Positions 25,091-33,678 of a stretch of 64,000 nt of DNA are shown piece by piece. Source of the stretch: Halococcus hamelinensis 100A6 (GTDB taxonomy: Archaea; Halobacteriota; Halobacteria; Halobacteriales; Halococcaceae); assembly GCF_000336675.1 (NCBI RefSeq), contig NZ_AOMB01000009.1:1572-65571 (forward strand). The letters run 5' to 3'. How positions within the stretch are numbered: the first letter of the stretch is position 1; each line of letters opens with the position of its first letter. The notes under the pieces are model-generated. The model was not told where the DNA came from, made no database searches, and saw only the letters and a list, made by a program, of their open reading frames with translations. The position numbers and the translations under genes were made by a program.

Positions 25091-26110
25091 TCACCGGTCG
25101 GCGAGGATGGCGGCGGTACCGCCGCCGACCACCGTCGGAAGGAAGTAGGTCGCGCCGCGGTGGATCGCGACGGCGGCGATGATCGTCGCCGAGGGGATGC
25201 CGCCGGTGGTCGCGCTCACGAGCGCGCCGAGGACGATCTCCACGCCGCCCAGGCCGCCGGGAAGCGGCGTGACGCCGGCCATCGCGCCCGCGGGGATCGC
25301 CACGAGCACCACCGCGACCGGGACGCTGTAGCCGAGCGCGAACAGCGAGAGCCAGAGCGAGGTCGCGAGGCCGATCCACCCGAGCGCCGAAAAGGAGAGC
25401 GCGAGCAGCAAGCCCCGAGGGTTGGTGCCGACGCGCTCGACGGCGGTGAAGAAGCCCTCGATACGGCGTTCGAGCGAGTCCTCCGTCGGCGGGGAGACGC
25501 GTGGGAGGGCCCCCGAGACCCACTGGATCAGCGGCGTGAGCTTGTCCACGGCGGCGTGTTCGACCCGGTATCGGTTCCGCCACCCGAAGTAGGCCGCCGC
25601 GACCAGCAGGATGGCGAACGCGACCACGACGACCGCCACGAACTCGAGGTTCTGACCGAACGTGATCGTGGTGGCGAAGTAGCCCAGTCCGAGGAGCGCG
25701 AGCACGATCGAGGGGACGAAGTTGAGGGCGTCGACGCTCGCGATCGCGGCGAGGCCGGTCTCGTACTCGCTCTCGGAGGCCCGCGAGACGAGCAGCGCGC
25801 TCACGGGTTCGCCGCCGGCCTGCCCGAACGGGGTGACGTTGTTGGCGAACGTCGCGCCGGCGAAGACGAGGACCGCCGAGGGGATCGTGATCGGCGCGCC
25901 GAGCACGCCGAGCACCGTGCGAAGCGAGAGCCCCCAGGCCGTGAGCCAGCACGCCGCGACCACCACGATGACCACGAGCACGGGGGGGCTCGCCATCGAG
26001 AGGGCGGAGACGACGTCGCCGACGCCGACGAACCAGAAGAGGACGGCGAGCACACCGAGCGCACCCGCGAACCCCACGAGCGTGGTTCTGAGGTCGCCCT
26101 CGCGTATCAT
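25091..26110 (-). CDS. Flippase-like membrane protein (UPF0104/LPG synthase TM domain)
   Basis: With the start at 26110 (MIREGDLRTTLVG) the protein has 339 residues and about eight transmembrane helices. Characteristic parts are ASPPVLVVIVVVAACW, FANNVTPFGQAGGEPVSALL and GGLGGVEIVLGALV. These match the UPF0104 family related to the membrane part of lysylphosphatidylglycerol synthase. The substrate is unknown. The frame continues upstream of 26110, but that part overlaps the divergent thiL promoter and does not look like protein. Confidence 0.85.
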   Translation of the reverse strand: MIREGDLRTTLVGFAGALGVLAVLFWFVGVGDVVSALSMASPPVLVVIVVVAACWLTAWGLSLRTVLGVLGAPITIPSAVLVFAGATFANNVTPFGQAGGEPVSALLVSRASESEYETGLAAIASVDALNFVPSIVLALLGLGYFATTITFGQNLEFVAVVVVAFAILLVAAAYFGWRNRYRVEHAAVDKLTPLIQWVSGALPRVSPPTEDSLERRIEGFFTAVERVGTNPRGLLLALSFSALGWIGLATSLWLSLFALGYSVPVAVVLVAIPAGAMAGVTPLPGGLGGVEIVLGALVSATTGGIPSATIIAAVAIHRGATYFLPTVVGGGTAAILADR

Positions 26111-26210
26111 GTCGGTCAAACGACCGACCGTGGCATGAACCCTCCGAAACACGTCCGGTGGCGGGGTTTCCGACCGGACGGGTTTTGTCGCGGGCCGACC
26201 GATCCGGTCC

Positions 26211-27077
26211 ATGGACGAGCGGGCGGCACTCGAACGCCTCGCCGGGCGCGTCCCGGCCGCCGGCGACGACTGTGCGGTGGTCGAGGACCTCGTGCTCACC
26301 ACCGACATGCTCCACGAGACCACGGACTTTCCAAGGGGAGTCACACGCTACACCGCGGGCTGGCGCGCGGTCGGCGCGTCGCTCTCGGACGTGGCGGCGA
26401 TGGGCGCGGCGGCCCACGCCGCGCTCGCGGTCTACGCCGCCCCCGAGTTCGACGAGGGGCTCCTCGATTTCGTCGGGGGGGCACAGGACGTCTGTGAGGC
26501 GGTGGGAGCCTCGTACGTTGGCGGCGACCTCGACACCCACGAGGAGTTCACCGTCTCGACGACGGCGGTCGGCCGTACCACGGATCCAATTCTGCGGTCG
26601 GGCGCGGCGGTCGGCGAGGCGGTCTGTGTCACGGGGAGCCTCGGGCGGAGCGGGGCGGCCCTCCGGCTGTTCGAGGCCGGCGAAACCGAACGCGCGAACG
26701 ACCTCTTTCGATTTACCCCGAGAATCGCGGCGGGACGGGCCCTCCGTCCCTACGCGAGCGCGATGATGGACGTCTCGGACGGGCTGGCGCGCTCGCTCCA
26801 CCAGTTGGCCGACGCGAGCGGTTGCGGTTTCGCGGTCCGGAGCCCGCTCCCGATCGACGAGTCGGTCGATGCGGTCGCCGAGGACCGGGAGGATCGACGC
26901 GAACTCGGGGCCTCCTTCGGGGAGGACTTCGAGCTGCTGTTCACCGTTCCCGAGACTGAGTTCGAAGCCGCCCGAAATTCGACCGACGTAGCGGTCACGC
27001 AGGTCGGAACGGTTGTCGAGGACGGCATTTCACTCGACGACGAGCCGTTGCTCGACCGTGGGTACACGCACGGGTAG
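26211..27077 (+). CDS. thiL: Thiamine-monophosphate kinase
   Basis: The 288-residue enzyme phosphorylates thiamine monophosphate to the diphosphate. It shows AGDDCAVVEDLVLTTDMLHE with the metal-binding aspartates. GWRAVGASLSDVAAMGA, SYVGGDLDTHEEF, MMDVSDGLARSLHQLA and ASFGEDFELLFTV are also present, all standard ThiL blocks. The gene is divergent from the flippase-like gene, with 100 bp between starts, and is followed by repeat R5. Confidence 0.95.
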   Translation: MDERAALERLAGRVPAAGDDCAVVEDLVLTTDMLHETTDFPRGVTRYTAGWRAVGASLSDVAAMGAAAHAALAVYAAPEFDEGLLDFVGGAQDVCEAVGASYVGGDLDTHEEFTVSTTAVGRTTDPILRSGAAVGEAVCVTGSLGRSGAALRLFEAGETERANDLFRFTPRIAAGRALRPYASAMMDVSDGLARSLHQLADASGCGFAVRSPLPIDESVDAVAEDREDRRELGASFGEDFELLFTVPETEFEAARNSTDVAVTQVGTVVEDGISLDDEPLLDRGYTHG

Positions 27078-27421
27078 GTAGCCGTCGCGGTGCGGTGGCG
27101 GTTGCGGGGCGGGTGGCGGTGCGGCCGCCGCGCGGTGGCGCGGTGGCGGTTGCGGTGCGGGCCTGGTGGATGAAGGGCGAGGCGCGCGAACGAGGCCGGA
27201 GGCCGAGTGAGTAGCGACTGAAAGGAGCGCGCGGCGAGGGCTTCGGCGGAGGCGGTGCTGTGCGGAGCGGTTGCGGAGGTGGTTAGTGGTTGTACCGCGA
27301 GCGACCTGCGGGAGCGAGCGGGCCGACGACCGACCAACGGGAGGGAGGAGGCTTTTGATCCACATTTTGCCAGGGAGTGAGCGAGCAACGCGAGCGAACG
27401 ACCGCAGCAAAAGGTGGGGGT
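27078..27421 (-). repeat. Intergenic mosaic repeat copy R5 (core B)
   Basis: The element abuts the stop codon of the HxlR gene. It carries core B, CTTTTGATCCACATTTTG, at 27352-27369, followed by a variable stretch and GCAAAAGGTGGGGG next to the gene. Core B matches copy R7 base for base over 21 positions. The part toward thiL is a GCGGTTGCGGTG-like tract. Only a short four-base-arm hairpin with spacer GGA (27194-27204) is seen. Confidence 0.75.
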
Positions 27422-27742
27422 TTAGAGCCAGTCGTCGGCCCACGCCTCGACCTCGTCGAACACGGGGCAGAGGGCCTCGCCCTTCTCGGTGAGGCGGTAG
27501 TAGGTCGCGATCGGGGCGTCGGTTTCGGCGCGGCGCTCGACCAGGCCCGACTCCCGGAGGTCGTCGAGTACGCGCGAGAGGGTGCGGGCGTTGGCGTCGG
27601 TCGAGCGCTTGAGTTCGTTGAACCGCTGCTCGCCGTCGAGGAGTTCGTAGAGCACGACCAGTCGCCACTGCGAGCCGATCTGGCCGAGCGATTCGACGAC
27701 CGCGCACGGCCCCTCCGTCGGGACGACTTGTTGGGATGACAT
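27422..27742 (-). CDS. HxlR-family winged-helix regulator
   Basis: The 106-residue protein has the HxlR fold. The early cysteine (C13 in EGPCAVVESLGQIG) is present. QWRLVVLYELLDGEQRFNELK forms the recognition region, SRVLDDLRESGLVERR the wing, and PIATYYRLTEKGEAL the end. Such regulators often sense electrophiles or oxidants through the cysteine. It is divergent from the DoxX gene, which is its likely target. Confidence 0.9.
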   Translation of the reverse strand: MSSQQVVPTEGPCAVVESLGQIGSQWRLVVLYELLDGEQRFNELKRSTDANARTLSRVLDDLRESGLVERRAETDAPIATYYRLTEKGEALCPVFDEVEAWADDWL

Positions 27743-27777
27743 CGTTGTTATCTGGTGGCTCCTATGTCCGCGAGCAG

Positions 27778-27785
27778 ATATATAG
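27778..27785. promoter_or_regulatory. Shared TATA-like element between hxlR-type gene and doxX
   Basis: ATATATAG is the only AT-rich block in the 121-bp spacer between the divergent starts, 36 bases from the HxlR ATG. GGTT...AACC half-sites flank the adjacent CGTATCGT. A regulator bound here would affect both genes. Confidence 0.4.
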
Positions 27786-27863
27786 GTTCGTATCGTAACC
27801 AGCTAACGTCGTGATATCGATAGTGCGGTTCGACGGGACGACGTATCGGTCGGTGATGGACGA

Positions 27864-28301
27864 GTGAGCCTCCTCCAGACGGGGGTTTTCGACGCGGCGG
27901 GGGCCGGCGTGCTGTTTCTGGTCGCCCGGGTGGTCTTCGGCGGGGTGCTCGCGTACATGGGGATCGGACACCTCACGAACGCCGACGGACTCACGCCCTA
28001 CGCGGAGTCGAAGGGCATCCCGGCGGCGGGCGTGCTGGTGCCGTTCTCCGGCGGACAGCTGGTGCTCGGCGGCCTCGCGCTCATCCTCGGCGTGTTCCCC
28101 ACGCTCGGTGCGGGCGCGCTCCTCGTGTTTCTGGTCGTCTCGGCGGTCACCATGCACGATTACTGGGCGGCACCCGACGACCAGCGGGGAAGCGAACTGA
28201 CCGCCTTCCAGAAGAACGCGGCGCTCGCTGGGGGCGCGCTCGCGTTCCTCGCCCTGAGCGGCGTCGAGTGGCCGTACGCCCTTGGCATCGGTCTGTTCTG
28301 A
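27864..28301 (+). CDS. DoxX family membrane protein
   Basis: The 145-residue protein starts with GTG at 27864 and has four transmembrane helices. FLVARVVFGGVLAYMGIGHLTN, the PYAESKGIPAAGVLVPFSGGQLVLGG block and AVTMHDYWAAPDDQ are typical of DoxX/DoxD-like proteins. These are usually tied to redox or quinone chemistry. A second, shorter paralogue follows 200 bp later. With the divergent HxlR regulator this makes a small redox-response unit by inference. Confidence 0.88.
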   Translation: MSLLQTGVFDAAGAGVLFLVARVVFGGVLAYMGIGHLTNADGLTPYAESKGIPAAGVLVPFSGGQLVLGGLALILGVFPTLGAGALLVFLVVSAVTMHDYWAAPDDQRGSELTAFQKNAALAGGALAFLALSGVEWPYALGIGLF

Positions 28302-28364
28302 GGCGGCCGCGGTCGACCGGCGCTGTTTTCGAGTGACGGGTCGGGGAGCCCGCTCGGCGGAGGT

Positions 28365-28382
28365 GCTGACATCGATGTCAGC
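28365..28382. promoter_or_regulatory. Perfect 18-bp palindrome between two doxX genes
   Basis: GCTGACATCGATGTCAGC is an uninterrupted palindrome, 64 bp after the first doxX stop and 120 bp before the second doxX start. It may be a regulator site for the second gene. No T-run follows it, so it is not a good terminator. Confidence 0.5.
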
Positions 28383-28501
28383 GGGTTACCCCGCCGTCCA
28401 CCAAGAGCTATGTAGGCCACCCTCCTCCGGACCGATGTGACGAACCTACCGACTCGAACGACCGGTATCGACGGCGAACAGACCGTGGCGGAGGCCGGCC
28501 G

Positions 28502-28879
28502 ATGAACGTCTTCTCGCGGCTCGGCCGGGTGGTCTTCGGCGGCCTGCTCGCGTTCATGGGTATCAACCACTTTCAGGACATGGAGGGCACGATCGCCTAC
28601 GCCGAATCCGAGGGCGTGCCGATGGCCGACAAACTCGTGCCGTTCGCCTGTGGCATGCTCGCGGTCGGCGGCGTCTGCGTCGCGCTGGGGCTGTTCCCCG
28701 TGCTCGCCGCGGGCGCGGTCATCGCGTTCCTCGCGGGCGTGACCCCCCAGATGCACGACTTCTGGAACTACGAGGAGGGCGAAGGCCAGCGCCAGGGCGA
28801 ACGGATCAACTTCCTCAAGAACGCGGCGCTGCTCGGCGCGGCGCTCACCCTGCTCGGCAACGCGCTCGGCGACGACTGA
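28502..28879 (+). CDS. DoxX family membrane protein, short paralogue
   Basis: The 125-residue protein has four helices and the same blocks as its neighbour: GRVVFGGLLAFMGINHFQDM, YAESEGVPMADKLVPFACGM and QMHDFWNYEEGEG. It begins directly at MNVFSRLGRVVFGG without the neighbour's hydrophobic leader. A local duplication is the likely origin. The 183 bp after it hold only AT-rich promoter-like sequence for the next gene. Confidence 0.86.
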   Translation: MNVFSRLGRVVFGGLLAFMGINHFQDMEGTIAYAESEGVPMADKLVPFACGMLAVGGVCVALGLFPVLAAGAVIAFLAGVTPQMHDFWNYEEGEGQRQGERINFLKNAALLGAALTLLGNALGDD

Positions 28880-29063
28880 GCGACGAGACGCCGGCGGACT
28901 TCCTTCGACGATCCCTTCACGTCACCACCACTCACACCGACTGTGAACCGTGGCGGCGGAGGAATAAGCGGAATTTCTTGTTTTTCTCACCGGCAGTGAG
29001 CATCGCCAAGCGATCCACATCCCGTCCGGAGGTGTTATTAAGATCAATGGCGTAGTTAATACT

Positions 29064-30050
29064 GTGGAGAGCAACAACGCTTCCGATGGAGGAAGTCCCG
29101 CGTACGATGTGATCGTCGTCGGTGGCGGGCCAGCAGGCCTCAGCGCCGCGCTTCAGTTGGGGCGCTCGCTCCGTGACGTACTGGTCTGCGACGACGGCGA
29201 GCCACGGAACGGGCCGGCCGACGAGGCCCACGGCTATCTGACCAGGGACGGTATCGCACCCACGGCGCTCCGTCGGCTGGGTCGCGAGGAGGTCGCCGAG
29301 TACGGTGGCGAGTTTCGAGATGCCCGGGTGACGGACGTCACGGAGGACGACTTCGGATTCGCCGTCACGCTCGATACCGGCGAAACGGTCGTGAGCGAGA
29401 AGGTCGTCGTCGCGACCGGGGTGCGTGACGTGCTCCCCGAAACCGACGGCTTCGAAGCGCTGTGGGGGAACGGGGTGTATCACTGCCCCTACTGCCACGG
29501 CTACGAAGTCCGCGACGAACCGCTCGGGGTCCTCATCAGAGACGAACACCCGCACCTGCCCGACTACGCGAAGCTCATCTACAACCTGAGTCGGGATCTC
29601 GTCGTCTTCACCGATGGGCAGGACGTCCTCGACGCGGAGACGCGTTCGATGTTCACCGAGCGCGGCATCACGATCGAGGACGAACCGATCACCGGACTCG
29701 ACGGCTCCGAGGATGGGCTCGAAAGCGTCTCCCTCGCGGATGGCCGCGACGTCGCTCGCCGCGCGCTCTTCTATCCCCCACCGATGGAACAGCACAGCGA
29801 GCTTCCGGACCGATTCGGGCTCGACGTGAACCAGATGGGCGTCGTCGAAACGACGCAGTCCCAGCACGGATTTGGTTTGACAGCTGTTCCGGGCCTCTTC
29901 GTTACGGGCGACGCGTCCAGCGGTTATCCAGCCTCGATAGCCTCCGCCGTCGCCGATGGCTCCGTGGTCGGTGCGACCGTCAACATGGAGCTCTCGAAGG
30001 AAGCGTTCGAGGACGTATCCGGTACCGCGAAAGTCGACCCGTCGGAGTAG
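29064..30050 (+). CDS. Thioredoxin-reductase-like FAD/NAD(P) oxidoreductase
   Basis: The 328-residue flavoprotein starts with GTG. The FAD Rossmann motif is DVIVVGGGPAGLSAAL (from residue 15). VVVATGVRDVLP follows, then a CPYC redox pair in YHCPYCHGYEVRD, and LFVTGDASSGYPASI near the end binds FAD. The CPYCHGYE form is typical of stand-alone TrxR-like proteins rather than canonical thioredoxin reductase. The NAD(P) glycine motif is degenerate (LGVLIRDEHP). GC is a little lower than in neighbours. Confidence 0.85.
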   Translation: MESNNASDGGSPAYDVIVVGGGPAGLSAALQLGRSLRDVLVCDDGEPRNGPADEAHGYLTRDGIAPTALRRLGREEVAEYGGEFRDARVTDVTEDDFGFAVTLDTGETVVSEKVVVATGVRDVLPETDGFEALWGNGVYHCPYCHGYEVRDEPLGVLIRDEHPHLPDYAKLIYNLSRDLVVFTDGQDVLDAETRSMFTERGITIEDEPITGLDGSEDGLESVSLADGRDVARRALFYPPPMEQHSELPDRFGLDVNQMGVVETTQSQHGFGLTAVPGLFVTGDASSGYPASIASAVADGSVVGATVNMELSKEAFEDVSGTAKVDPSE

Positions 30051-30277
30051 GAGGGATCTCAGACCACGATACCGTTCGCGACCACCACCGTCACGTCCTC
30101 GATGACGAGCATACGAGTTCTCTAGTACACGCCAACAAAATACCGTAGGGCATCGGGTTTGGGGATCCCGGTTCGAGTATCGGCAGTCGTATGTCAGCGT
30201 GACCCGTCGAATCTATCCATGCCGGAGCAGTTCTGTCGAGCGCGGTGGTCGGGGCGGAGTTTTCAGCGGGGTCGGCG

Positions 30278-30871
30278 ATGAGGATCGACCCCGACACGGT
30301 CGATTCGTTCTACCGGACCCTCGCAGGGGCGGTAGTGCCACGGCCGATCGCGTGGGTGAGTTCGATGGCTGCGGACGGGGGACTCAATCTCGCGCCGTAC
30401 TCCTTCTTCAACGTGGTCAACGTCGATCCACCGGTGGTCATGTTCGCGCCGAGCGCGCGACCGGACCGACCCGAGGGGCTCGCGGACTCGGCGCGCAACG
30501 TCGAGGAGACGGGTGAGTTCGTCGTCAACGTGGTTACGGAGCCGTTCGCAGCGGCGATGAACGCCACGAGCGCCACCCTCGCGCCGGGCGAGAGCGAGTT
30601 CGAGCACGCGGGCCTCGAAACCACGCCCTCCGAACGGGTCGACCCGCCCCGGGTCGCGGGGATCGAGGTCGCCTTCGAGTGCGAACGCTACGAGACGATC
30701 GAGATCGGCTCGAACACGATGGTGCTCGGCGAGGTCGTGCTCGCCCACCTCGCGGACGGCGTGACGACCGACGGCAAACTCGACGTGACGAAAGTCGACG
30801 CAGTCGGCCGATTGTCGGGGAGTTACTACTGCCACACCGGCGACCGATTCCGGATGGAACGGCCCGACTGA
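30278..30871 (+). CDS. Flavin reductase family protein (FMN-binding split barrel)
   Basis: The start at 30278 (MRIDPDTVDSFY) gives 197 residues. An earlier frame start at 30245 adds an unlikely leader. The blocks VVPRPIAWVSSMAADGGLNLAPYS, PPVVMFAPSARPD and NVEETGEFVVNVVTE match the flavin-reductase-like FMN-binding family. The YYCHTGDRF end is also family-like. The electron partner and substrate are unknown. The 227 bp before it hold only a short open frame that I reject. Confidence 0.9.
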   Translation: MRIDPDTVDSFYRTLAGAVVPRPIAWVSSMAADGGLNLAPYSFFNVVNVDPPVVMFAPSARPDRPEGLADSARNVEETGEFVVNVVTEPFAAAMNATSATLAPGESEFEHAGLETTPSERVDPPRVAGIEVAFECERYETIEIGSNTMVLGEVVLAHLADGVTTDGKLDVTKVDAVGRLSGSYYCHTGDRFRMERPD

Positions 30872-30884
30872 GCGGGAAAAAGCG

Positions 30885-31200
30885 ATCCCGGCGCGCGCCG
30901 CCGCCCCGGCGGTGCGGCCGCCGTGCGGTTGCGGTCGCGGTTCCTGGTGTCTCGGCGAACGAACGTGAGCCGAGGCTCGGGAGAGCAGTGCTCTCCTGGT
31001 GGATGAAGGGCGAAGGAGCGAGTGAAACGAGCGACTGAGGGCTTCGGCGGTGCGGTGCTGGTGCGGCTGGCGGTCGCGGAGGCGGGTTAGCGATCGTACC
31101 GCGAGTGAGGCTGGAGGCCGAACGAGCGGCGGTTTTTAGTTCAGGTTTTTGTGAGGAGTGGTGCGCGAAGCGCACCCGACGAGGAAAAAAAAAGTGGTTC
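30885..31200 (-). repeat. Intergenic mosaic repeat copy R6 (core A variant)
   Basis: The element abuts the phoU stop codon. The core at 31133-31150 is TTTTTAGTTCAGGTTTTT, one base different from other A cores. A perfect hairpin at 31160-31176 (spacer GAA) follows, then a run of nine A bases and GTGG next to phoU. A second hairpin is at 30980-30996 (spacer AGT). Roughly 30 bases before that hairpin recur in R3. Confidence 0.8.
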
Positions 31201-31872
31201 TTAGAAGATGAGTTCGTCGTCGTTGTCGACCATGTAGAGGGTGCGTGCGGAGATGTTGACGGCGTGGTCGCCGACGCGTTCGAGGTCGCGGACCGTGAGC
31301 AGCAACCGGGAGACGTCGGTCATGAGCTGGTCGACGTCGTCGACGGGGTCGCCCTCGATCCCGATGAGTTCGCGGACCACGGTGTCGGAGGCACGCTCGC
31401 ATCGCTCGTCGAGTTCGGTGTCGCGTTCGTCGATGGCGTAGCAGGCGTCGGCGTCGCCGGTCGCGTAGGCCTCCATCGCGTCGGCGACCATCGTCTCGGC
31501 GAACTCGCCGATGGCCTGGACGTCGACCTCCGGGAAGACGTCGCGGTCGGCGTCGAAGGTGTACTCGCCGAGGTTGGTGGCCAGATCCGCGATGCGTTCG
31601 AGGTCGGTGATGACCTTGAACGAGGAGGCGATGAAGCGGAGGTCGCCCGCGACGGGCTGCTGGAGCGCGAAGAGGTCGATACAGTCGCCCTCGAGGTCGA
31701 GATACATCCGATTGACCTCGTCGTCGCCCTCGATGACCTCGCGGGCGAGCCGGTCGTCCTTCCTGGCGAGCGCGTCGAGCCCCATCCGGAGACGTTCGAG
31801 CACGACCTCGCTCATGTAGAGGACGTCCTCGCGGAGGGCTTCGAGCTGGGCCTGATAGCTTTCGCGGGGCAT
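31201..31872 (-). CDS. phoU: Phosphate signalling regulator PhoU
   Basis: The start at 31872 (MPRESYQAQL) gives 223 residues, the normal PhoU length. Two three-helix PhoU repeats are visible: RLAREVIEGDDEVNRMYLDLE with DLRFIASSFKVITDLERIADLATNLGE split by the first metal site, and the second with DVSRLLLTVRDLERVGDHAVNISA. The E/DxxxD metal motifs DLERIAD and DLERVGDH are intact. It would modulate PstSCAB-type uptake, which is not in this window. It is divergent from a second PhoU-type gene. Confidence 0.94.
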   Translation of the reverse strand: MPRESYQAQLEALREDVLYMSEVVLERLRMGLDALARKDDRLAREVIEGDDEVNRMYLDLEGDCIDLFALQQPVAGDLRFIASSFKVITDLERIADLATNLGEYTFDADRDVFPEVDVQAIGEFAETMVADAMEAYATGDADACYAIDERDTELDERCERASDTVVRELIGIEGDPVDDVDQLMTDVSRLLLTVRDLERVGDHAVNISARTLYMVDNDDELIF

Positions 31873-32089
31873 AGCCCTCCGTCGGCCTCTTCGGGTAATG
31901 TATCCTTCGCCGGAACGGTCGCTCACGAGCATATAGTCTATATAGTAAAACAAGAACGAACGTAGTTGTAAGTACTGCTCTAGAACGTTCTATCCACGAC
32001 GTGCGGCGGTCGACTGAATATACGAAGATACGTGACGTGTACTATATATTATTGAGTAGATTTATTGGGGTGGAGGTTCGACTCCCGGT
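31873..32089. promoter_or_regulatory. AT-rich bidirectional promoter region between two phoU-type genes
   Basis: The 217-bp spacer contains ATATAGTCTATATAGT near 31930-31945 and ACTATATATTATTGAG near 32040-32055, far richer in A and T than the flanks. Related CTATATAGT/ACTATATA words occur in both blocks in opposite orientation. They are candidates for TATA boxes and for a shared phosphate-responsive operator. I cannot assign a known Pho motif. Confidence 0.45.
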
Positions 32090-33085
32090 ATGGAGACCCG
32101 CAAGGTCCAGGTCACGGGCGGTTCGACCTACACCGTCTCGCTGCCGAAGGCGTGGGCGACCGACCACGGCATCGAGGCCGGTAGCGAAGTCGAGTTCTAT
32201 CCCGAGGACGATTCGCTGTTGCTCGCGCCGCGTCGCGAGGACGCCGCCACGGAGGGGACGCTCGACGTGACGGGCCTGGAGGGCGCGGAGCTCACTCGGG
32301 CGGTGGTCACGATGTACGTCAGCGGCTTCGACGTCATCACGCTCGAAACCGCGAGCGTCGACGCCGCCCAGCGCCGCGCCATCCGTGAGGCAACTCAGGG
32401 GCTCGTCGGGCTCGAAGTCATCGAGGAGACCGCCGACCGCGTGACCCTCCAGGACCTGCTGGATTCCTCTGAGCTCTCGGTCCACAACGCCATCACCCGA
32501 ATGCGACTCGTCGCGCTCACCATGCTCGGCGACGCCGTCACGGCCCTCCGCGAGGCCGACGCCGACCTCGCGGACGACGTCACCCAGCGCGACGACGACG
32601 TCGACCGGCTGTGGTACATGACCGCACGCGTCTTCCGGAGCGTGCTCCGCGACCCGAACGCCGCCACCGAGGTCGGCCTCCCCCGCGAGACGTGTTTCGA
32701 TTACCATTCGAGCGCGCGCCAGCTCGAACGCGTCGCCGACCACGCCACCAAGATCGCCGAGGTCGCGCCGACGATCGACGGCGTCTCCGAAGCGGTAGCC
32801 GCGGCGCTCGACGCCCTCCACACCGAGGCCGCGACGGTCGTCGAGACCGCGATGGACGCCTTCCTCGCCGAGGACGCCGACGAGGCGGTCCGGCTGGCGA
32901 ACGAGGCGATGGCGAACATCGACGCGGTCGACGAGGCCGCCCGCGAGGCCGATAGCCTGTTCCGCGACCTCGAACCCAAACGCGCCCAGCAGCTCGGGCT
33001 CGTCGTGGATTCCCTCTCGCGCACGGCCGACTACGGGGGCAACATCGCCGAACGTGCGATGCAGAAGGCCGCCCCGCGGCCCTGA
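32090..33085 (+). CDS. AbrB-PhoU fusion phosphate uptake regulator
   Basis: The 331-residue protein begins with a SpoVT/AbrB-like DNA-binding domain (METRKVQVTGGSTYTVSLPKAW, about residues 1-50). A long PhoU-like helical region follows, with HSSARQLERVADHATKIAEV and VVDSLSRTADYGGNIAERAM. This combination is common in archaea and suggests a DNA-binding version of PhoU. It is divergent from the classical phoU gene, and the two probably share control. Confidence 0.92.
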   Translation: METRKVQVTGGSTYTVSLPKAWATDHGIEAGSEVEFYPEDDSLLLAPRREDAATEGTLDVTGLEGAELTRAVVTMYVSGFDVITLETASVDAAQRRAIREATQGLVGLEVIEETADRVTLQDLLDSSELSVHNAITRMRLVALTMLGDAVTALREADADLADDVTQRDDDVDRLWYMTARVFRSVLRDPNAATEVGLPRETCFDYHSSARQLERVADHATKIAEVAPTIDGVSEAVAAALDALHTEAATVVETAMDAFLAEDADEAVRLANEAMANIDAVDEAAREADSLFRDLEPKRAQQLGLVVDSLSRTADYGGNIAERAMQKAAPRP

Positions 33086-33134
33086 CTCAGCGATCGACCC
33101 GCACCTTCAACACGACGCACCACCGAGGGATCCC

Positions 33135-33641
33135 ATGTACGCGGTGGTCGGCTGTGGCGAGTGCAGCGCGCTCTGGGTGGTCGAGGGACGACCGGAGACG
33201 ACGACCTGTCCCTCGTGTGGCAAGCGCCACCGCTTCGAGGCGCTGAAGAAGTTCGCCCAACACGAGTCGGGCGACGCCGCACGCGAGGCCCGCACCCGAC
33301 TCCTCGCCGCCCGAAGCGACCACGCGCCCGACGAACTCGATTCCTTCTCGACCCTCGAATCACGGGCCGAGACCGGCGGGATGAGCGACGCGGAGTACCT
33401 CGAACGGTCGGGGCTCGACCCCGACCGAACGGCCGCGGCCGCGACCGGTTCGAAACGAAGCAAGGGCCGAATGGAGGTCGTTCGCGAGTCGATATCGGCG
33501 CTCGACGACCCCACCGAATCGAACGTCGTCGCGCGTGCCGAACGGAACGGGATCCCAGCCGATTACACCGAACGCGCGCTCGAACGGCTGTCCCAGCGGG
33601 GAGCCGTGAGCCGCCACGACGGGCGGTATCGATTGTTGTAG
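33135..33641 (+). CDS. DUF5817 zinc-ribbon protein
   Basis: The 168-residue protein starts at 33135 with MYAVVGCGECSALWVVEG. CGEC and CPSCG form a zinc ribbon in the first 30 residues. The rest is helical, with a predicted winged-helix end (SNVVARAERNGIPADYTERALERLSQRGAVSR). This matches the haloarchaeal DUF5817 family. A nucleic-acid-binding role is likely but unproven. Confidence 0.83.
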   Translation: MYAVVGCGECSALWVVEGRPETTTCPSCGKRHRFEALKKFAQHESGDAAREARTRLLAARSDHAPDELDSFSTLESRAETGGMSDAEYLERSGLDPDRTAAAATGSKRSKGRMEVVRESISALDDPTESNVVARAERNGIPADYTERALERLSQRGAVSRHDGRYRLL

Positions 33642-33678
33642 CGAGAAAAGCCCACTCGATCCTCGATCCAGCGCCGGC

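Noticed and set aside
24571-25182. Open frame of about 200 codons after rlmE
   Set aside because: It runs straight through repeat R4 and its hairpins; the translation is low-complexity Ser/Arg without any domain.
30059-30112. 17-codon minus-strand frame reading MLVIEDVTVVVANGIVV
   Set aside because: It looks like the first strand of an amidohydrolase-type protein, but nothing follows; too short to support as gene or remnant.
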